From Clostridiales bacterium (GTDB taxonomy: Bacteria > Bacillota > Clostridia > Christensenellales > Aristaeellaceae), in contig SVGT01000006.1 of NCBI GenBank assembly GCA_015056175.1, positions 1-64,000 on the forward strand: 64,000 nt of DNA. Direction: 5' to 3'. The position numbers and the translations under genes are program-made. Below the pieces are notes generated by a model. The model had not been told where the DNA came from. It did not search any database and was given only the letters and a program-made list of their open reading frames with translations. Of the stretch, positions 1 through 8,801 are shown in pieces. Position 1 is the stretch's first letter. Every line of letters starts with the position of its first letter.

Positions 1-3
1 AGA

Positions 4-125
<122 letters not shown>

Positions 126-130
126 CAATT

Positions 131-162
131 GAGAGACATTCACATCGAATGTCTCTCTTTTT
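131..162 (+). terminator. Intrinsic terminator after 5S rRNA
   Basis: A perfect 10-bp stem (131-140 with 148-157, loop 141-147) is followed by a run of T. It ends the rRNA transcript. Confidence 0.9.
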
Positions 163-184
163 GTTATATCACCGGGCTGATAAT

Positions 185-213
185 TTGACAGAATAACAGA
201 ACCCGGATAAGAT
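185..213 (+). promoter_or_regulatory. Sigma-A promoter upstream of GNAT gene
   Basis: TTGACA at 185-190, a 17-bp spacer and TAAGAT at 208-213. It leaves a 5' leader of about 200 nt before the gene at 427. I saw no recognisable riboswitch or T-box in that leader. Confidence 0.6.
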
Positions 214-426
214 AAAGTGAACAGATACGATGAGGAACTTTCAGGATTAGCAATACGGCATTCAGGCACAATTGGAGCATTGTAATTCTTACGGTGAAAG
301 GAAGGAATTTAGCAAGCTACAGTCCGGATGAATAATGTGCCGTAAAGAAAAGAAATACATGAAGGCATGTATGATCCTCAAGGATAAAAACCTGAATGTA
401 GGACACTCAGGAAAGGAGAAGCAAAT

Positions 427-873
427 ATGGATTTCATCAGAAAGGCGATGACCGGGGATGAGCGGCGCATCGCCGAAATACTGGTTTTCAATTATCGGAT
501 GTCCTTTTACCCCATCTTTCGGAATGATGATTTCTACTTTGGCGAGATGACCGTCGACCGGATGGGGCAGCAAATCCTTGATGAGATCGACACGTATTGG
601 GTATATGACGATGGTGTGGTCAAAGGATTTGTGCAGATCAGGGGCTACGAGATTTGCCGGTTATTTGTCGAGCCGGTGCTGCAGAATCAGGGCATCGGAA
701 CGGCGTTGATCCGGTTTGCCATCGGGGAAGAAGATGCAAAGACCCTTTGGGCACTGGAAAAGAATACGGCGGCGATTCGCTTTTACCGGCGGCATGGATT
801 TGACGTCACAATAGAACGCCGAAAAGAGGACGGAACGGAAGAATACCTGGTCCGGTTGGAAAGACGCAGCTGA
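427..873 (+). CDS. GNAT family N-acetyltransferase
   Basis: A 148-residue single-domain acetyltransferase. The acetyl-CoA pyrophosphate loop QNQGIG is at about residues 86-91, and the usual following helix and EKNTAAIRFYRRHGF segment are at about 111-125. The start ATG has a good ribosome binding site (AGGAGA, 6-7 bases upstream). The gene stands alone between the rRNA terminator and its own terminator at 930-956. Its A/T content is visibly higher than that of the housekeeping genes further on, which suggests recent acquisition. The substrate cannot be told from the sequence; it could act on a small molecule or on a protein N-terminus. Confidence 0.85.
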   Translation: MDFIRKAMTGDERRIAEILVFNYRMSFYPIFRNDDFYFGEMTVDRMGQQILDEIDTYWVYDDGVVKGFVQIRGYEICRLFVEPVLQNQGIGTALIRFAIGEEDAKTLWALEKNTAAIRFYRRHGFDVTIERRKEDGTEEYLVRLERRS

Positions 874-929
874 CGCATAGAGCGATTGAGCGCAGGCAAA
901 CAAATACCAGGGTGTATATGAAAATAGAA

Positions 930-956
930 AGAGCATCCATCATCGGATGCTCTTTT
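930..956 (+). terminator. Intrinsic terminator
   Basis: AGAGCATCC (930-938) pairs with GGATGCTCT (945-953) and is followed by TTT. It ends the GNAT gene at 427-873. Confidence 0.85.
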
Positions 957-1063
957 GAAGTGGTGAATGACGTATCATACATATAGAGCTGGGAACGCAG
1001 CGTGATGTAACGGCACCTTATGACATGAGAGAATGTGCAGTGCTAGCTGCAAAAAGGGGAGGA

Positions 1064-1504
1064 TTACAGGATCAGCGTGTACTTTTCGGTATCCACTCGA
1101 TGGAAACCGACGCTCTCAAACATTCTTTGGGATTGGCGGTTGAAAGCATAAATCACTGCATGCAGCTCGGTGATTCCCTTCTCCCTTGCCAGTTGGATGA
1201 TTTCGCCCATGACCCTTCTGCCGATGCGCTTGTTTTGATAGGGCTTTGCAACCACAATATTGATTTCGCCATCCGGCTGCAGACACACGTCTCCGCATAA
1301 TCTGTTTTGATACTTGATATAGAACAAATCGCCCTTTTGATCCAGATACTTATACATGGCTTTCAGCAAATCCAGGTCATAGGCCGTATCCCGGTTATCC
1401 ACCTGTTTGCACAGATCCAGGTCCTGATACCATTTGAGGGTCGTTTGATAGTTTGGGTAGTAGCGGATCAGCTGGATCTCCCGATCGACAATTCTGCTTG
1501 CCAT
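1064..1504 (-). CDS. GNAT family N-acetyltransferase
   Basis: 146 residues beginning MASRIVDREI. The start at 1504 is chosen because GGGAGA lies 8 bases upstream; the open frame continues to 1705 but that part does not look like GNAT sequence. The C-terminal half has the acetyl-CoA loop QNKRIG at about residues 90-95 and a typical FNRQSQRMFESVGF segment. The second position of the Q-x-x-G-x-G loop is Arg-Ile rather than Gly, a tolerated variation. Substrate unknown. It is convergent with the GNAT at 427 and may share a transcript with the minus-strand gene upstream. Confidence 0.8.
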   Translation of the reverse strand: MASRIVDREIQLIRYYPNYQTTLKWYQDLDLCKQVDNRDTAYDLDLLKAMYKYLDQKGDLFYIKYQNRLCGDVCLQPDGEINIVVAKPYQNKRIGRRVMGEIIQLAREKGITELHAVIYAFNRQSQRMFESVGFHRVDTEKYTLIL

Positions 1505-1701
1505 AGATATGTCTCCCGATGTAAGTTTACGGCATATTCTATCACAGAATCGCGGAAAGCAGCAAGTCTTTGCAGCCTGCTGTTTTATTGGGGCTCCAGT
1601 GCCTGCCGCAAAAGGGCAAGCGTCTTGATGCATGGAAAGGAGCATTTGTTCAGGCGCAGCATATCTTTGCAATTTGATCGGGGTTCCGATCTGCAAAGCG
1701 C

Positions 1702-2181
1702 TCACAGCATCAGTTCATAATCGATATAGCTGCCGGCGAAGGGTGTTTCGGTATTTTCCCGTTCACCTTGCCGGATGAAGCCGGCGCCTTCATAATTGCG
1801 CTGTGCAGGAAGTAAAAGCGCGTTGGTGGTGACGGTGATCCTGCGGGCGCCGGTCATACGGATACGACGGATGGCTTCCTGCAATTGCGCCTTGCCCAGT
1901 CCCTGCCCTTTGTATGCGGTGCGGATGCAGTTGTGACCTAGGATCACAAGATCGGGAGCGCTGCGGGGATCCCATGTGATATGCCCTACAGGCATGCCGT
2001 CCAGCACGGTGACGAAACCGCAACGGTCGGCGATGCGGGGATGAGCAAAGAAAAAATCATCGTATTCGCGCCAGTCCTGCGCCCAGTATGTGCGGCAATC
2101 GGCACTGAAGGAATAGGCGTCAGCAAGATGATCTGCCAGCGTGCCGCGGGGGAATTGGGAGATGCACTCAAAGGTCAGCAT
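1702..2181 (-). CDS. GNAT family N-acetyltransferase
   Basis: 159 residues beginning MLTFECISQF. The ATG at 2181 has AGGAGG seven bases upstream. The acetyl-CoA loop KGQGLGKA is at about 91-98, preceded by a beta strand (LVILGHNCI). The N-terminal third (YWAQDWREYDDFFF) looks substrate-specific. The start overlaps the end of the MTA/SAH nucleosidase gene by seven bases, so the two are very likely co-transcribed and translationally coupled. The substrate is unknown. No clear terminator follows; about 200 bp separate it from the next minus-strand GNAT. Confidence 0.82.
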   Translation of the reverse strand: MLTFECISQFPRGTLADHLADAYSFSADCRTYWAQDWREYDDFFFAHPRIADRCGFVTVLDGMPVGHITWDPRSAPDLVILGHNCIRTAYKGQGLGKAQLQEAIRRIRMTGARRITVTTNALLLPAQRNYEGAGFIRQGERENTETPFAGSYIDYELML

Positions 2182-2876
2182 GTGCAATCCTCCTTCAGCA
2201 CGGCGATGATATCGCGGGTAAACGCAGCCGCGATCTGCGATGCGCGGGGGCAGTTTTGGTAGAACAGATCGCCGGCGCTGTGGGCGGCGTTATCCGTAAT
2301 GGAACGCACGGACAGGAAGGGCACGCCGTGCACGTAGCACACGTGGGCGACGGCGGCGCTTTCCATATCCACGCTCAGCGGCGCAAAGGCGGCGTTGATG
2401 GGCGGGCGCTCCGCATCGGTGATGAACTGCTCGCCGGTCATCACGCGGCCAAAATGGATACGGGAAGGCTCCTGCGTGCGCTGCGCCGCTTTGCGTGCGG
2501 CGGCAAGCAGCGTGGGATGAGAGGGGAAAAACACGGTGGGCAGCCAGGGGTGGAAATCTGTCAGGATGCCCGCCGCCACATCGTGATAGGCGCATTCCGT
2601 GGCCACCACGGTGTCAAAAATATCCACGTCCTCCGCCATGCCGCCTGCGGTGCCCGCGTTGATGATCATATCGCAGCGGAAGGTTTCGATCAGGTGCTGC
2701 GCGGCGATGGCGGCGTTTACCTTGCACACGCCGCTAAAGAGCGCCACGGTATTGACGCCGGAAAGCTCTCCTTCATGAAATTTCAGCATGGCTTTTTCTG
2801 TGATGCGCTGTACGTGCATCAGATCCAGCACGGGACGTACTTCCGTATCCCCTGCGCAGAGCAGACCGACCTTCAT
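2175..2876 (-). CDS. mtnN: 5'-methylthioadenosine/S-adenosylhomocysteine nucleosidase
   Basis: 233 residues. The enzyme cleaves adenine from methylthioadenosine and S-adenosylhomocysteine, clearing SAM by-products in the cytoplasm. The family's catalytic residues are visible: Glu12 (AGDTE), the ribose-binding DMESAAVAHV segment, and the Asp of SITDNA near residues 195-205. The start MKVGLLCAGDTE at 2876 matches known family N-termini and has GAGGTG seven bases upstream; an upstream extension of the frame to 3089 is not homologous. A good promoter (2908-2936) precedes it. It is coupled to the following GNAT gene. Confidence 0.93.
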   Translation of the reverse strand: MKVGLLCAGDTEVRPVLDLMHVQRITEKAMLKFHEGELSGVNTVALFSGVCKVNAAIAAQHLIETFRCDMIINAGTAGGMAEDVDIFDTVVATECAYHDVAAGILTDFHPWLPTVFFPSHPTLLAAARKAAQRTQEPSRIHFGRVMTGEQFITDAERPPINAAFAPLSVDMESAAVAHVCYVHGVPFLSVRSITDNAAHSAGDLFYQNCPRASQIAAAFTRDIIAVLKEDCTC

Positions 2877-2907
2877 GGGTTTCACCTCACACAGATAAAT
2901 TTTGCAC

Positions 2908-2936
2908 AGTTTAGCATGGAAGCAGCTGCATGTCAA
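2908..2936 (-). promoter_or_regulatory. Sigma-A promoter of mtnN
   Basis: On the minus strand: TTGACA (2936-2931), a 17-bp spacer, TAAACT (2913-2908). Transcription would start near 2901, about 25 bases before the mtnN start codon. Confidence 0.75.
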
Positions 2937-3024
2937 GAACAGGGAAGAAGTTGAACAGGCCAGCCATGCAGGAAATACGGCGGATATGACGAAAAAAAGA
3001 TACATGAAACGGGAGGGAATACAG

Positions 3025-3912
3025 ATGATCGCACCCAAGCTTGAGAAAAACGGCACCATCGGTTTATGCGCACCCAGCCATGCGGCCACGGAAGCGGATT
3101 ATGCGCCCCGCATTGCCGCCATGCAGCGGGAGGGCTTTGCAGTCAAGACGGCTGACAATATGTTTCAGGCCACCCATGGCTATCTGGCGTCGCCGGAGGA
3201 GCGGGCGGCGGATATCCTGCAGCTGTTTATGGATGAAAGCGTGGAGCTGGTGCTCTTTGGCGGCGGCGAAGGCGCAGGCGAGGTGCTGCCGTACCTGGAT
3301 TTTGACCTGATTCGCGCCCATCCCAAGCGCATGGCCAGCTACAGCGACGGCACGACCATCCTCAATGCCGTGTGGGCGCAGACGGGGCTGACGACCTATT
3401 ACGGCGCTGCGCCGCGGATCTTTGACGCATACAGCGCGTATGACCGGGAAAATGTGGAAACCCATTTGATGCAGGAAAAGGCGGCCGCACATGTAAACAG
3501 CTGCCCATGGCATACCGCACGCCCCGGCAGGGCAGAAGGGATCCTGGTGGGCGGATATACACGGAATTTTGCCCTGCTGCTGGGCAGCAAGTATTTTCCC
3601 ATCGATCTTGAGCAGAAATATATTCTGTTTCTGGAGGATCATGAGATGTTTGGCGGCGTGGACTATGTGAGCGCCATGATCAGCCATATGGAGCAGAGCG
3701 CGTTCTGGCCCTGCGTGACGGGCGTGCTGTTTGGCCATTACAGCCGGGAGAAAAATGCCTGGCTGACGGAGCGGCTTGCGCGGCTGGGAGACCGCTACGG
3801 TATTCCGGTAGCGTATTGCGATGACTTTGGTCACGGCGACAACCACGGCATTCTGGAGATCGGAAGAAAAGCGGTGCTGGATACGCAGGAGCAGACGCTG
3901 GTGTATCTTTGA
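3025..3912 (+). CDS. S66 family serine peptidase (LD-carboxypeptidase-like)
   Basis: 295 residues beginning MIAPKLEKNG; GGGAGG precedes the ATG. Family S66 enzymes remove the terminal D-amino acid from murein tetrapeptides or hydrolyse related peptides such as microcin C7 (MccF). Visible features are the N-terminal GTIGLCAPSH strand-loop, the nucleophile region ASYSDGTT (Ser107 likely), the acid-residue region FLEDHEMFGG and the C-terminal histidine region FGHGDNHGILEIG. No signal peptide is seen, so it should act in the cytoplasm in murein recycling or peptide detoxification. LdcA and MccF types cannot be separated by eye. Confidence 0.87.
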   Translation: MIAPKLEKNGTIGLCAPSHAATEADYAPRIAAMQREGFAVKTADNMFQATHGYLASPEERAADILQLFMDESVELVLFGGGEGAGEVLPYLDFDLIRAHPKRMASYSDGTTILNAVWAQTGLTTYYGAAPRIFDAYSAYDRENVETHLMQEKAAAHVNSCPWHTARPGRAEGILVGGYTRNFALLLGSKYFPIDLEQKYILFLEDHEMFGGVDYVSAMISHMEQSAFWPCVTGVLFGHYSREKNAWLTERLARLGDRYGIPVAYCDDFGHGDNHGILEIGRKAVLDTQEQTLVYL

Positions 3913-3939
3913 CAAGGGAACGCTTCCCGAGAGAACGAT

Positions 3940-4686
3940 ATGAAAACGGATTATTCACTGCATGCCGCATACTGGGACTGGGACGGATTTGACGACAGCG
4001 AAGTCTATCGGTTCTGGTATGAGATGGGCAGCGCGTATGGAAGCAAGGTGTTTTCGCCCATGTGCGCCATCGGGCAGACGGCGGCGTATATGGCGCGGCA
4101 GGGCGCATGCGTTACGGCGCTGGACCTGGAAAAAGAAATGATCGCAGAGGGGAAAAAGCGCTTTGGGCATATCCCCGGCCTTGGGTTTGTGTGCGGGGAC
4201 GTATGTACGTGCGATCTGGGCGAGAAGTTTGATTTTGCGTTTTTAGCCTCCACCGACCTGCACCTTTTACCGGATCTGCATGCGGTCAAAGTGGCCTTGC
4301 AGAATATCAACCGTCATTTGCGTCCGGGCGGCGGTCTGGGGCTGGAGGTGTGGTTTGCGCCGGACATGTCCTTTGCATCGCCCATGCGGCGGTTTGAGCC
4401 CCGGGCGCCGCGAAGGGACGGCCTGTACATCTGGAAAGAGGGCGACGGGCATTACGACGCGGCGCGCAAGATCCACCGCATCCATCAGGTGGTGCATGTG
4501 GGGGAAAACGTGCAGTTTGATCACGACGTGACGCTGCAATTGTATGACCGGGAGGAGCTTTTTGCGCTTTTCCGGGCATGCGGATTTGAGATTCGGAACG
4601 CCTGGTGCGATATGCAGAAGAACACCAGCGAAAACCCGGATCAAAACGTATATCTGGAACTGGTCAAGAAGGAGCAGATATCATGA
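3940..4686 (+). CDS. Class I SAM-dependent methyltransferase
   Basis: 248 residues with a Rossmann-type methyltransferase core. Motif I is the unusual SPMCAIGQTA followed by the acidic strand VTALDLEKEM (about residues 38-68). The motif II/III region is GDVCTCDLGEKFDFAFLAST, and LRPGGGLGLEVW is the post-motif strand. Motif I lacks the canonical GxGxG, as in several divergent families. Substrate unknown. The ribosome binding site is weak. The stop overlaps the next start (ATGA), so it is the first gene of a three-gene run with the small membrane protein and the Nudix hydrolase. Confidence 0.82.
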   Translation: MKTDYSLHAAYWDWDGFDDSEVYRFWYEMGSAYGSKVFSPMCAIGQTAAYMARQGACVTALDLEKEMIAEGKKRFGHIPGLGFVCGDVCTCDLGEKFDFAFLASTDLHLLPDLHAVKVALQNINRHLRPGGGLGLEVWFAPDMSFASPMRRFEPRAPRRDGLYIWKEGDGHYDAARKIHRIHQVVHVGENVQFDHDVTLQLYDREELFALFRACGFEIRNAWCDMQKNTSENPDQNVYLELVKKEQIS

Positions 4687-4907
4687 CGCAGGAAGTATTG
4701 CGCAAAATTCGTTTCATCTCCCGTATCCTGATCGCTCTGGCGGTGATCGCGGCCATTCCGCTTACGGTGGAGATCATGGGCGATATGCGCCCGGAATGGA
4801 TCACGGCATGGGCGTGGGTGCTGGGAATTGGGTTCTTCGGCGGCAATTTTTGCACCATTGTGTGGGGCATTGCGACCTTTAAGCAGCAGAGGAAGGCGAA
4901 AAAATGA
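4683..4907 (+). CDS. Small membrane protein, two predicted helices
   Basis: 74 residues, not recognised. Two hydrophobic segments (about 12-31 and 42-65) flank a short acidic loop containing MRPEWITAW, and a basic C-terminus (KQQRKAKK) probably stays in the cytoplasm. AAGGAG precedes the ATG. It overlaps both neighbours by four bases (ATGA at each end), which supports real, coupled translation. Function unknown. Confidence 0.7.
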   Translation: MTQEVLRKIRFISRILIALAVIAAIPLTVEIMGDMRPEWITAWAWVLGIGFFGGNFCTIVWGIATFKQQRKAKK

Positions 4908-5476
4908 GCTTGATAGATACATTGCGGGCGTATACGCCCTGGAACGAGCAGGAGGCGCGGGACAGGGACGTGATGGTGCGCTTTCTCACGGACAACCCGG
5001 ATGCGTTTGTGCGCAGCAATCTGACCGCCCATGTGACGGCGTCGGGCTGGGTGATCAGCCGCGACGGCAGCAAGGTGCTGATGGCGTACCACAAGATCTA
5101 CAATTCCTGGGCGTGGACGGGCGGTCATGCGGATGGGGAAACGGATCTGCTTTCCGTGGCTGTCCGCGAAGCGAAGGAGGAAAGCGGCCTTCAAACGGTG
5201 ACGCCGGTGACGGATACGCCCTTTTCCGTGGAGATCCTCACGGTGGACGGACACGAAAAGCGGGGGCAGTATGTGCCCTCGCACCTGCATCTCAACGTGA
5301 CCTATCTCCTCCGGGGCGATGAAGGGGAACCTCTCCGCGTCAAGGAGGATGAAAACGCAGGCGTCCGGTGGTTTTCGCCGCAGGAGGCGCTGGAAAAATG
5401 CACCGAGCCCTGGATGATCGACCGCGTGTATACCAAGCTGATTGAAAAATGGGAAAAGATGCGGCAGGGAATGTGA
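4904..5476 (+). CDS. Nudix hydrolase
   Basis: 190 residues. The Nudix signature runs from GGHADGE to REAKEESGL (about residues 73-96) and supplies the Glu residues that bind the metal. There are eight rather than seven residues between the first Glu and the Arg, with one fewer before it, a spacing I associate with GGHADGET-type members. The family hydrolyses nucleoside diphosphates linked to another group. The exact substrate is not evident. The start overlaps the preceding gene by four bases. Confidence 0.88.
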   Translation: MSLIDTLRAYTPWNEQEARDRDVMVRFLTDNPDAFVRSNLTAHVTASGWVISRDGSKVLMAYHKIYNSWAWTGGHADGETDLLSVAVREAKEESGLQTVTPVTDTPFSVEILTVDGHEKRGQYVPSHLHLNVTYLLRGDEGEPLRVKEDENAGVRWFSPQEALEKCTEPWMIDRVYTKLIEKWEKMRQGM

Positions 5477-5496
5477 TGCATTTGCGCAATAAGTTC

Positions 5497-5525
5497 TTGC
5501 CTTTTTTGCGAAAATAGGGTACAAT
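5497..5525 (+). promoter_or_regulatory. Sigma-A promoter of SRP RNA
   Basis: TTGCCT (5497-5502), 17 bp, TACAAT (5520-5525). The predicted start near 5532 coincides with the 5' end of the folded RNA. Confidence 0.85.
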
Positions 5526-5531
5526 AACAGA

Positions 5532-5652
5532 GCCGTGTGTGGTGGATGGGTCCCGTGCGATGCGCCGGTGTGAACCCTGTCAGGTCCGGAAGGAAGCAGC
5601 AGTAAGCATTTAGGCTCGTGTGCTGCGGTTTCGCCTGTTCGTCACATGCGGT
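5532..5652 (+). ncRNA. ffs: Signal recognition particle RNA (small bacterial type)
   Basis: Contains the diagnostic SRP domain IV core (GTCAGGTCCGGAAGGAAGCA, about 5579-5598), which binds Ffh. The ends pair (GCCGTGTG at 5532-5539 with CACATGCGGT at 5643-5652). At about 120 nt it is the short 4.5S-like form without an Alu domain. A run of T after 5651 serves as terminator. glyA follows about 30 bases later. Confidence 0.95.
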
Positions 5653-5681
5653 TTTTTTCTTACATGTAAGGAGGTTTGCAT

Positions 5682-6917
5682 ATGTGGAATGTACCGGAAG
5701 TGCTGAAAAAAGACGCCCAGCTGTTTGATGCGATTCAGATGGAATGTGCCCGTCAGGAAGCGCATATTGAACTGATCGCATCGGAAAACTTTGTCAGTCC
5801 TGCGGTGATGGCCGCCATGGGCAGTCCGCTTACCAATAAATATGCCGAAGGTTATCCTTCCCGCCGCTACTACGGCGGCTGCGGTTGTGTGGACGTGGCG
5901 GAGAACATTGCCATTGACCGGGCAAAGGAACTGTTCCATGCAGAGCATGCCAACGTGCAGCCCCACAGCGGCTCTCAGGCCAATATGGCGGCGTACTTTG
6001 CCCTGCTGCAGCCCGGGGATACGGTGCTGGGCATGAGCCTGAATCACGGTGGTCATCTGACCCACGGAAGCCCGGTGAACATTTCGGGCAAGTATTTCCG
6101 TTTTGAAAGCTACGGTATTGATCCTGAAACCGAGTGCATCAATTATGACGAGGTGCTGCGCATCGCCAGAGCATGCAAGCCCAAAATGATCGTGGCGGGC
6201 GCATCCGCCTATGCCCGCACCATCGATTTTGCGGCCTTCCGCAGGATCGCGGACGATGTGGGCGCCTATCTGATGGTGGACATGGCCCACATCGCAGGTC
6301 TGGTGGCGGCAGGGGAGCATCCCTCGCCTGTCCCCTATGCGGACGTGGTGACCAGCACCACCCATAAAACGCTGCGCGGCCCCAGAGGCGGCCTGATCCT
6401 GTGCAGAGAGCAGTATCAGAAGGCTATCGACAAGGCCATTTTCCCCGGCATCCAGGGCGGCCCGCTGATGCACGTGATCGCCGCCAAGGCCGTGTGCTTT
6501 GGGGAAGCGCTGCAGGAGGATTTCAAAATCTATCAGCGCCAGATCATCAAAAATGCCAAGGCGCTGGAGGAAGCGTTGCGTGCAGGCGGCGTGCGCATGG
6601 TGTCGGGCGGCACGGACAATCATTTGCTGCTTGTGGATCTGTGCGATACGGACGTGACGGGCAAGCAGCTGGAAACGTATCTTGGCATGGCCAATATCAC
6701 CGTCAACAAAAACATGGTGCCCCGCGACAAGCGCAAGCCTGCCGATACCAGCGGCATCCGCATCGGCACACCGGCGGTGACCACCCGGGGCATGAAGGAA
6801 ACCGAAATGGCGCAGATCGCAGACTGGATCGTGCGCATCATCCGGGACGGCGAAAATGCCGTGCCCAGGGTGAAGGAAGAAGTCGAGGCGATGACCGGTC
6901 GCTTCCCGCTGTACTAA
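5682..6917 (+). CDS. glyA: Serine hydroxymethyltransferase
   Basis: 411 residues, normal length. This PLP enzyme interconverts serine plus tetrahydrofolate and glycine plus methylene-tetrahydrofolate in the cytoplasm. The PLP lysine is in [13 protein letters not shown] (Lys229 by codon position). The N-terminal [20 protein letters not shown] and the [15 protein letters not shown] substrate region are fully conserved. The ATG at 5682 has AAGGAGG nine to ten bases upstream. It follows the SRP RNA gene and precedes rqcH by about 18 bp, so the two are probably co-transcribed. Confidence 0.98.
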   Translation: MWNVPEVLKKDAQLFDAIQMECARQEAHIELIASENFVSPAVMAAMGSPLTNKYAEGYPSRRYYGGCGCVDVAENIAIDRAKELFHAEHANVQPHSGSQANMAAYFALLQPGDTVLGMSLNHGGHLTHGSPVNISGKYFRFESYGIDPETECINYDEVLRIARACKPKMIVAGASAYARTIDFAAFRRIADDVGAYLMVDMAHIAGLVAAGEHPSPVPYADVVTSTTHKTLRGPRGGLILCREQYQKAIDKAIFPGIQGGPLMHVIAAKAVCFGEALQEDFKIYQRQIIKNAKALEEALRAGGVRMVSGGTDNHLLLVDLCDTDVTGKQLETYLGMANITVNKNMVPRDKRKPADTSGIRIGTPAVTTRGMKETEMAQIADWIVRIIRDGENAVPRVKEEVEAMTGRFPLY

Positions 6918-6935
6918 GCAAGGAGGAATGGTTTT

Positions 6936-8672
6936 ATGGCGATGGACGGCGTGATGCTTTCGTTTGTCGTGGAGGAAATGCAGCAGCTGGTGGGCAGCCG
7001 CATCGATAAGGTGAACCAGCCCGAAAGCGATATGCTGCTGCTTTCCGTGCGCGCGCCGGGCAGCAACCATAAGCTGATGCTGTGCGCATCGCCCTCCTAC
7101 GCCCGTGTGCAGACCACGAAGGAAAACTACGTCAACCCCGTGGAAGCGCCCATGTTCTGCATGCTGATGCGCAAGTATCTGTCCGGCGGCAGGATCATGA
7201 AGATCAGCCAGGTGAAGGGCGACCGTGTGCTGTACATGGCGGTGGAAAACCGGGACGAGCTGGGCGATGCGGCGACGAGAGAGATCTATCTGGAACTGAT
7301 GGGCCGTCACAGCAATCTGACGCTGGTGCAGGACGGCAGGATCGTGGACGCTATTCGCCACGTGAGCTATGATATGAGCCGCGTGCGTCAGGCGCTGCCC
7401 GGCATCCCCTTTGTGATGCCCCCCGAGCAGGACAAACTTGAGATCGCCCATGCGGATGAGGAAAGCATCCTGGCGCGGCTGCGCGCCGCGGAAGGACGGC
7501 TGGATAAAGCGCTTTCCGATATGCTCTCCGGCGTGGGCCCGGTGACGGCGCGGGAGATCGCCTTCCGTCTGACGGGCGCTGCCCGTGCGGACGTGGGGCA
7601 ATTAGATATCCCCGATACCGCAAAGCGGCTGTGCGAGTTTCTGCATAAGCTGCCGGAGCTTAAATCTCCCCGGGTGCTCTATGATGAAAAGGGCGTGCCC
7701 AAGGATATTTTTCCCTTCCTGTTCCTCCACTGCCCGCCGGACATGCAGCGGGAGTATCCCTCTCTCAGCGCCGCCATGGACGCCTATTATGCGGGCCGCG
7801 ACCGCCGCGAGCGCATCAATCAGAAGAGCGCCACGCTGCGCCATGTGATCAAAAACGCCCTGGAAAGGGATGAAAAAAAGCTGGCGCTGCAGGAAGAAGA
7901 GCTGACCGCCAGCGCCCGTATGGAGGAATGGCGCATTGCAGGCGAGCTTCTGACGGCGCAGGGCTATATGGTGCCAAGAGGGCAGAGCAAGGTGGAATTG
8001 CCCAATTTCTACGATGAAAACGGCGGCGCCATGACGATCGACCTGGACGTGGCATTGACACCCGCCCAGAACGCCCAGAAGTATTTCAAAAAGTACCGCA
8101 AGGCGCGCTCCGCCATGCATCTGGCCGCCGAACAGAAGGAAAAAACGCTGGCCGAGATCACCGTGCTGGAGCAGGCCATGGCCGATCTGGCTACCTGCGA
8201 AACGGAGGATGAGCTAAACGACGTGCGCCTTTTCCTCATCGAAAACGGCGTGCTGCGCGCCCAGCCCCAGAAGAAGGGCAGCAAGCGCCCGCCCGTCAGT
8301 TTGCCGCACCACTATGTGTCCTCCGACGGTCTGGACATGTATGTTGGCAAAAACAGCATCCAGAACGAGCGGCTGACCCACGACGCCCAGGGAAACGATC
8401 TGTGGCTCCACGCCAAGGATATGCCCGGCTCCCACGTGATCGTCAAATGCAGTGACGGAGCATGCCCTGAAAGCACCCTGATGCAGGCTGCCAAGCTGGC
8501 CTCCTTCTATTCCAAGGGCAGGGGCATGGGCGTGCCGGTGGATTATACCCTGCGCAAGTACGTCAAAAAGCCGGGCGGTACGCCCAGCGGCTTTGTGATC
8601 TACACCCATCAGAAGACCCTCATTGTGGACGCCACGGAGGGGGATATTGCAGCCATCCGGGAGATCAAATAA
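6936..8672 (+). CDS. rqcH: Ribosome quality control protein RqcH (NFACT family)
   Basis: 578 residues. RqcH binds 50S subunits carrying stalled peptidyl-tRNA and directs alanine tailing; older annotations call it fibronectin-binding protein. Order: NFACT-N (about 1-215) with the conserved Asp96-Arg97 (KGDRVLYM), helix-hairpin-helix region, a long coiled coil (about 285-430), and the C-terminal NFACT-R domain (about 455-570) with LWLHAKDMPGSHVIVK. GGAGG precedes the ATG. It lies downstream of glyA. A 9-bp stem-loop follows at 8692-8719. Confidence 0.94.
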   Translation: MAMDGVMLSFVVEEMQQLVGSRIDKVNQPESDMLLLSVRAPGSNHKLMLCASPSYARVQTTKENYVNPVEAPMFCMLMRKYLSGGRIMKISQVKGDRVLYMAVENRDELGDAATREIYLELMGRHSNLTLVQDGRIVDAIRHVSYDMSRVRQALPGIPFVMPPEQDKLEIAHADEESILARLRAAEGRLDKALSDMLSGVGPVTAREIAFRLTGAARADVGQLDIPDTAKRLCEFLHKLPELKSPRVLYDEKGVPKDIFPFLFLHCPPDMQREYPSLSAAMDAYYAGRDRRERINQKSATLRHVIKNALERDEKKLALQEEELTASARMEEWRIAGELLTAQGYMVPRGQSKVELPNFYDENGGAMTIDLDVALTPAQNAQKYFKKYRKARSAMHLAAEQKEKTLAEITVLEQAMADLATCETEDELNDVRLFLIENGVLRAQPQKKGSKRPPVSLPHHYVSSDGLDMYVGKNSIQNERLTHDAQGNDLWLHAKDMPGSHVIVKCSDGACPESTLMQAAKLASFYSKGRGMGVPVDYTLRKYVKKPGGTPSGFVIYTHQKTLIVDATEGDIAAIREIK

Positions 8673-8691
8673 AAACAAAAGGGATCGCGTA

Positions 8692-8719
8692 GAGGCGCAC
8701 TCCGTAAGGGGTGCGCCTC
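8692..8719 (+). other. Stem-loop downstream of rqcH
   Basis: A perfect 9-bp stem: GAGGCGCAC (8692-8700) with GTGCGCCTC (8711-8719). No T-tract follows, so it is either a 3'-end stabilising hairpin or a weak terminator. Confidence 0.6.
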
Positions 8720-8730
8720 AGCTATATGCG

Positions 8731-8801
8731 CCTGTTGGCGAGTGATATTGCTTCGCAGCGATATACGGCTATGCCGTGTGATATTCGGCTGCGCCGAGTC
8801 C
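8731..8801 (+). repeat. Chain of four micro-hairpins with GTGATAT-like spacers
   Basis: Four short inverted repeats follow each other: CGCC-TGTT-GGCG, TGC-TTC-GCA, ACGGC-TAT-GCCGT and TCGGC-TGC-GCCGA. They are separated by AGTGATAT, GCGATAT and GTGATAT. Each hairpin has different stem bases but the spacer is kept, which indicates selection for structure plus spacer. It lies in the gene-free stretch between rqcH and rbgA. I do not know a named family for it. Confidence 0.7.

Noticed and set aside
214..426. A T-box or riboswitch in the 200-nt leader of the first GNAT gene
   Set aside because: No T-box sequence, no terminator hairpin before the gene and no known riboswitch core was seen.
1505..1705. 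N-terminal extension of the minus-strand GNAT at 1064-1504
   Set aside because: The extension has no GNAT similarity, and GGGAGA fits the ATG at 1504.
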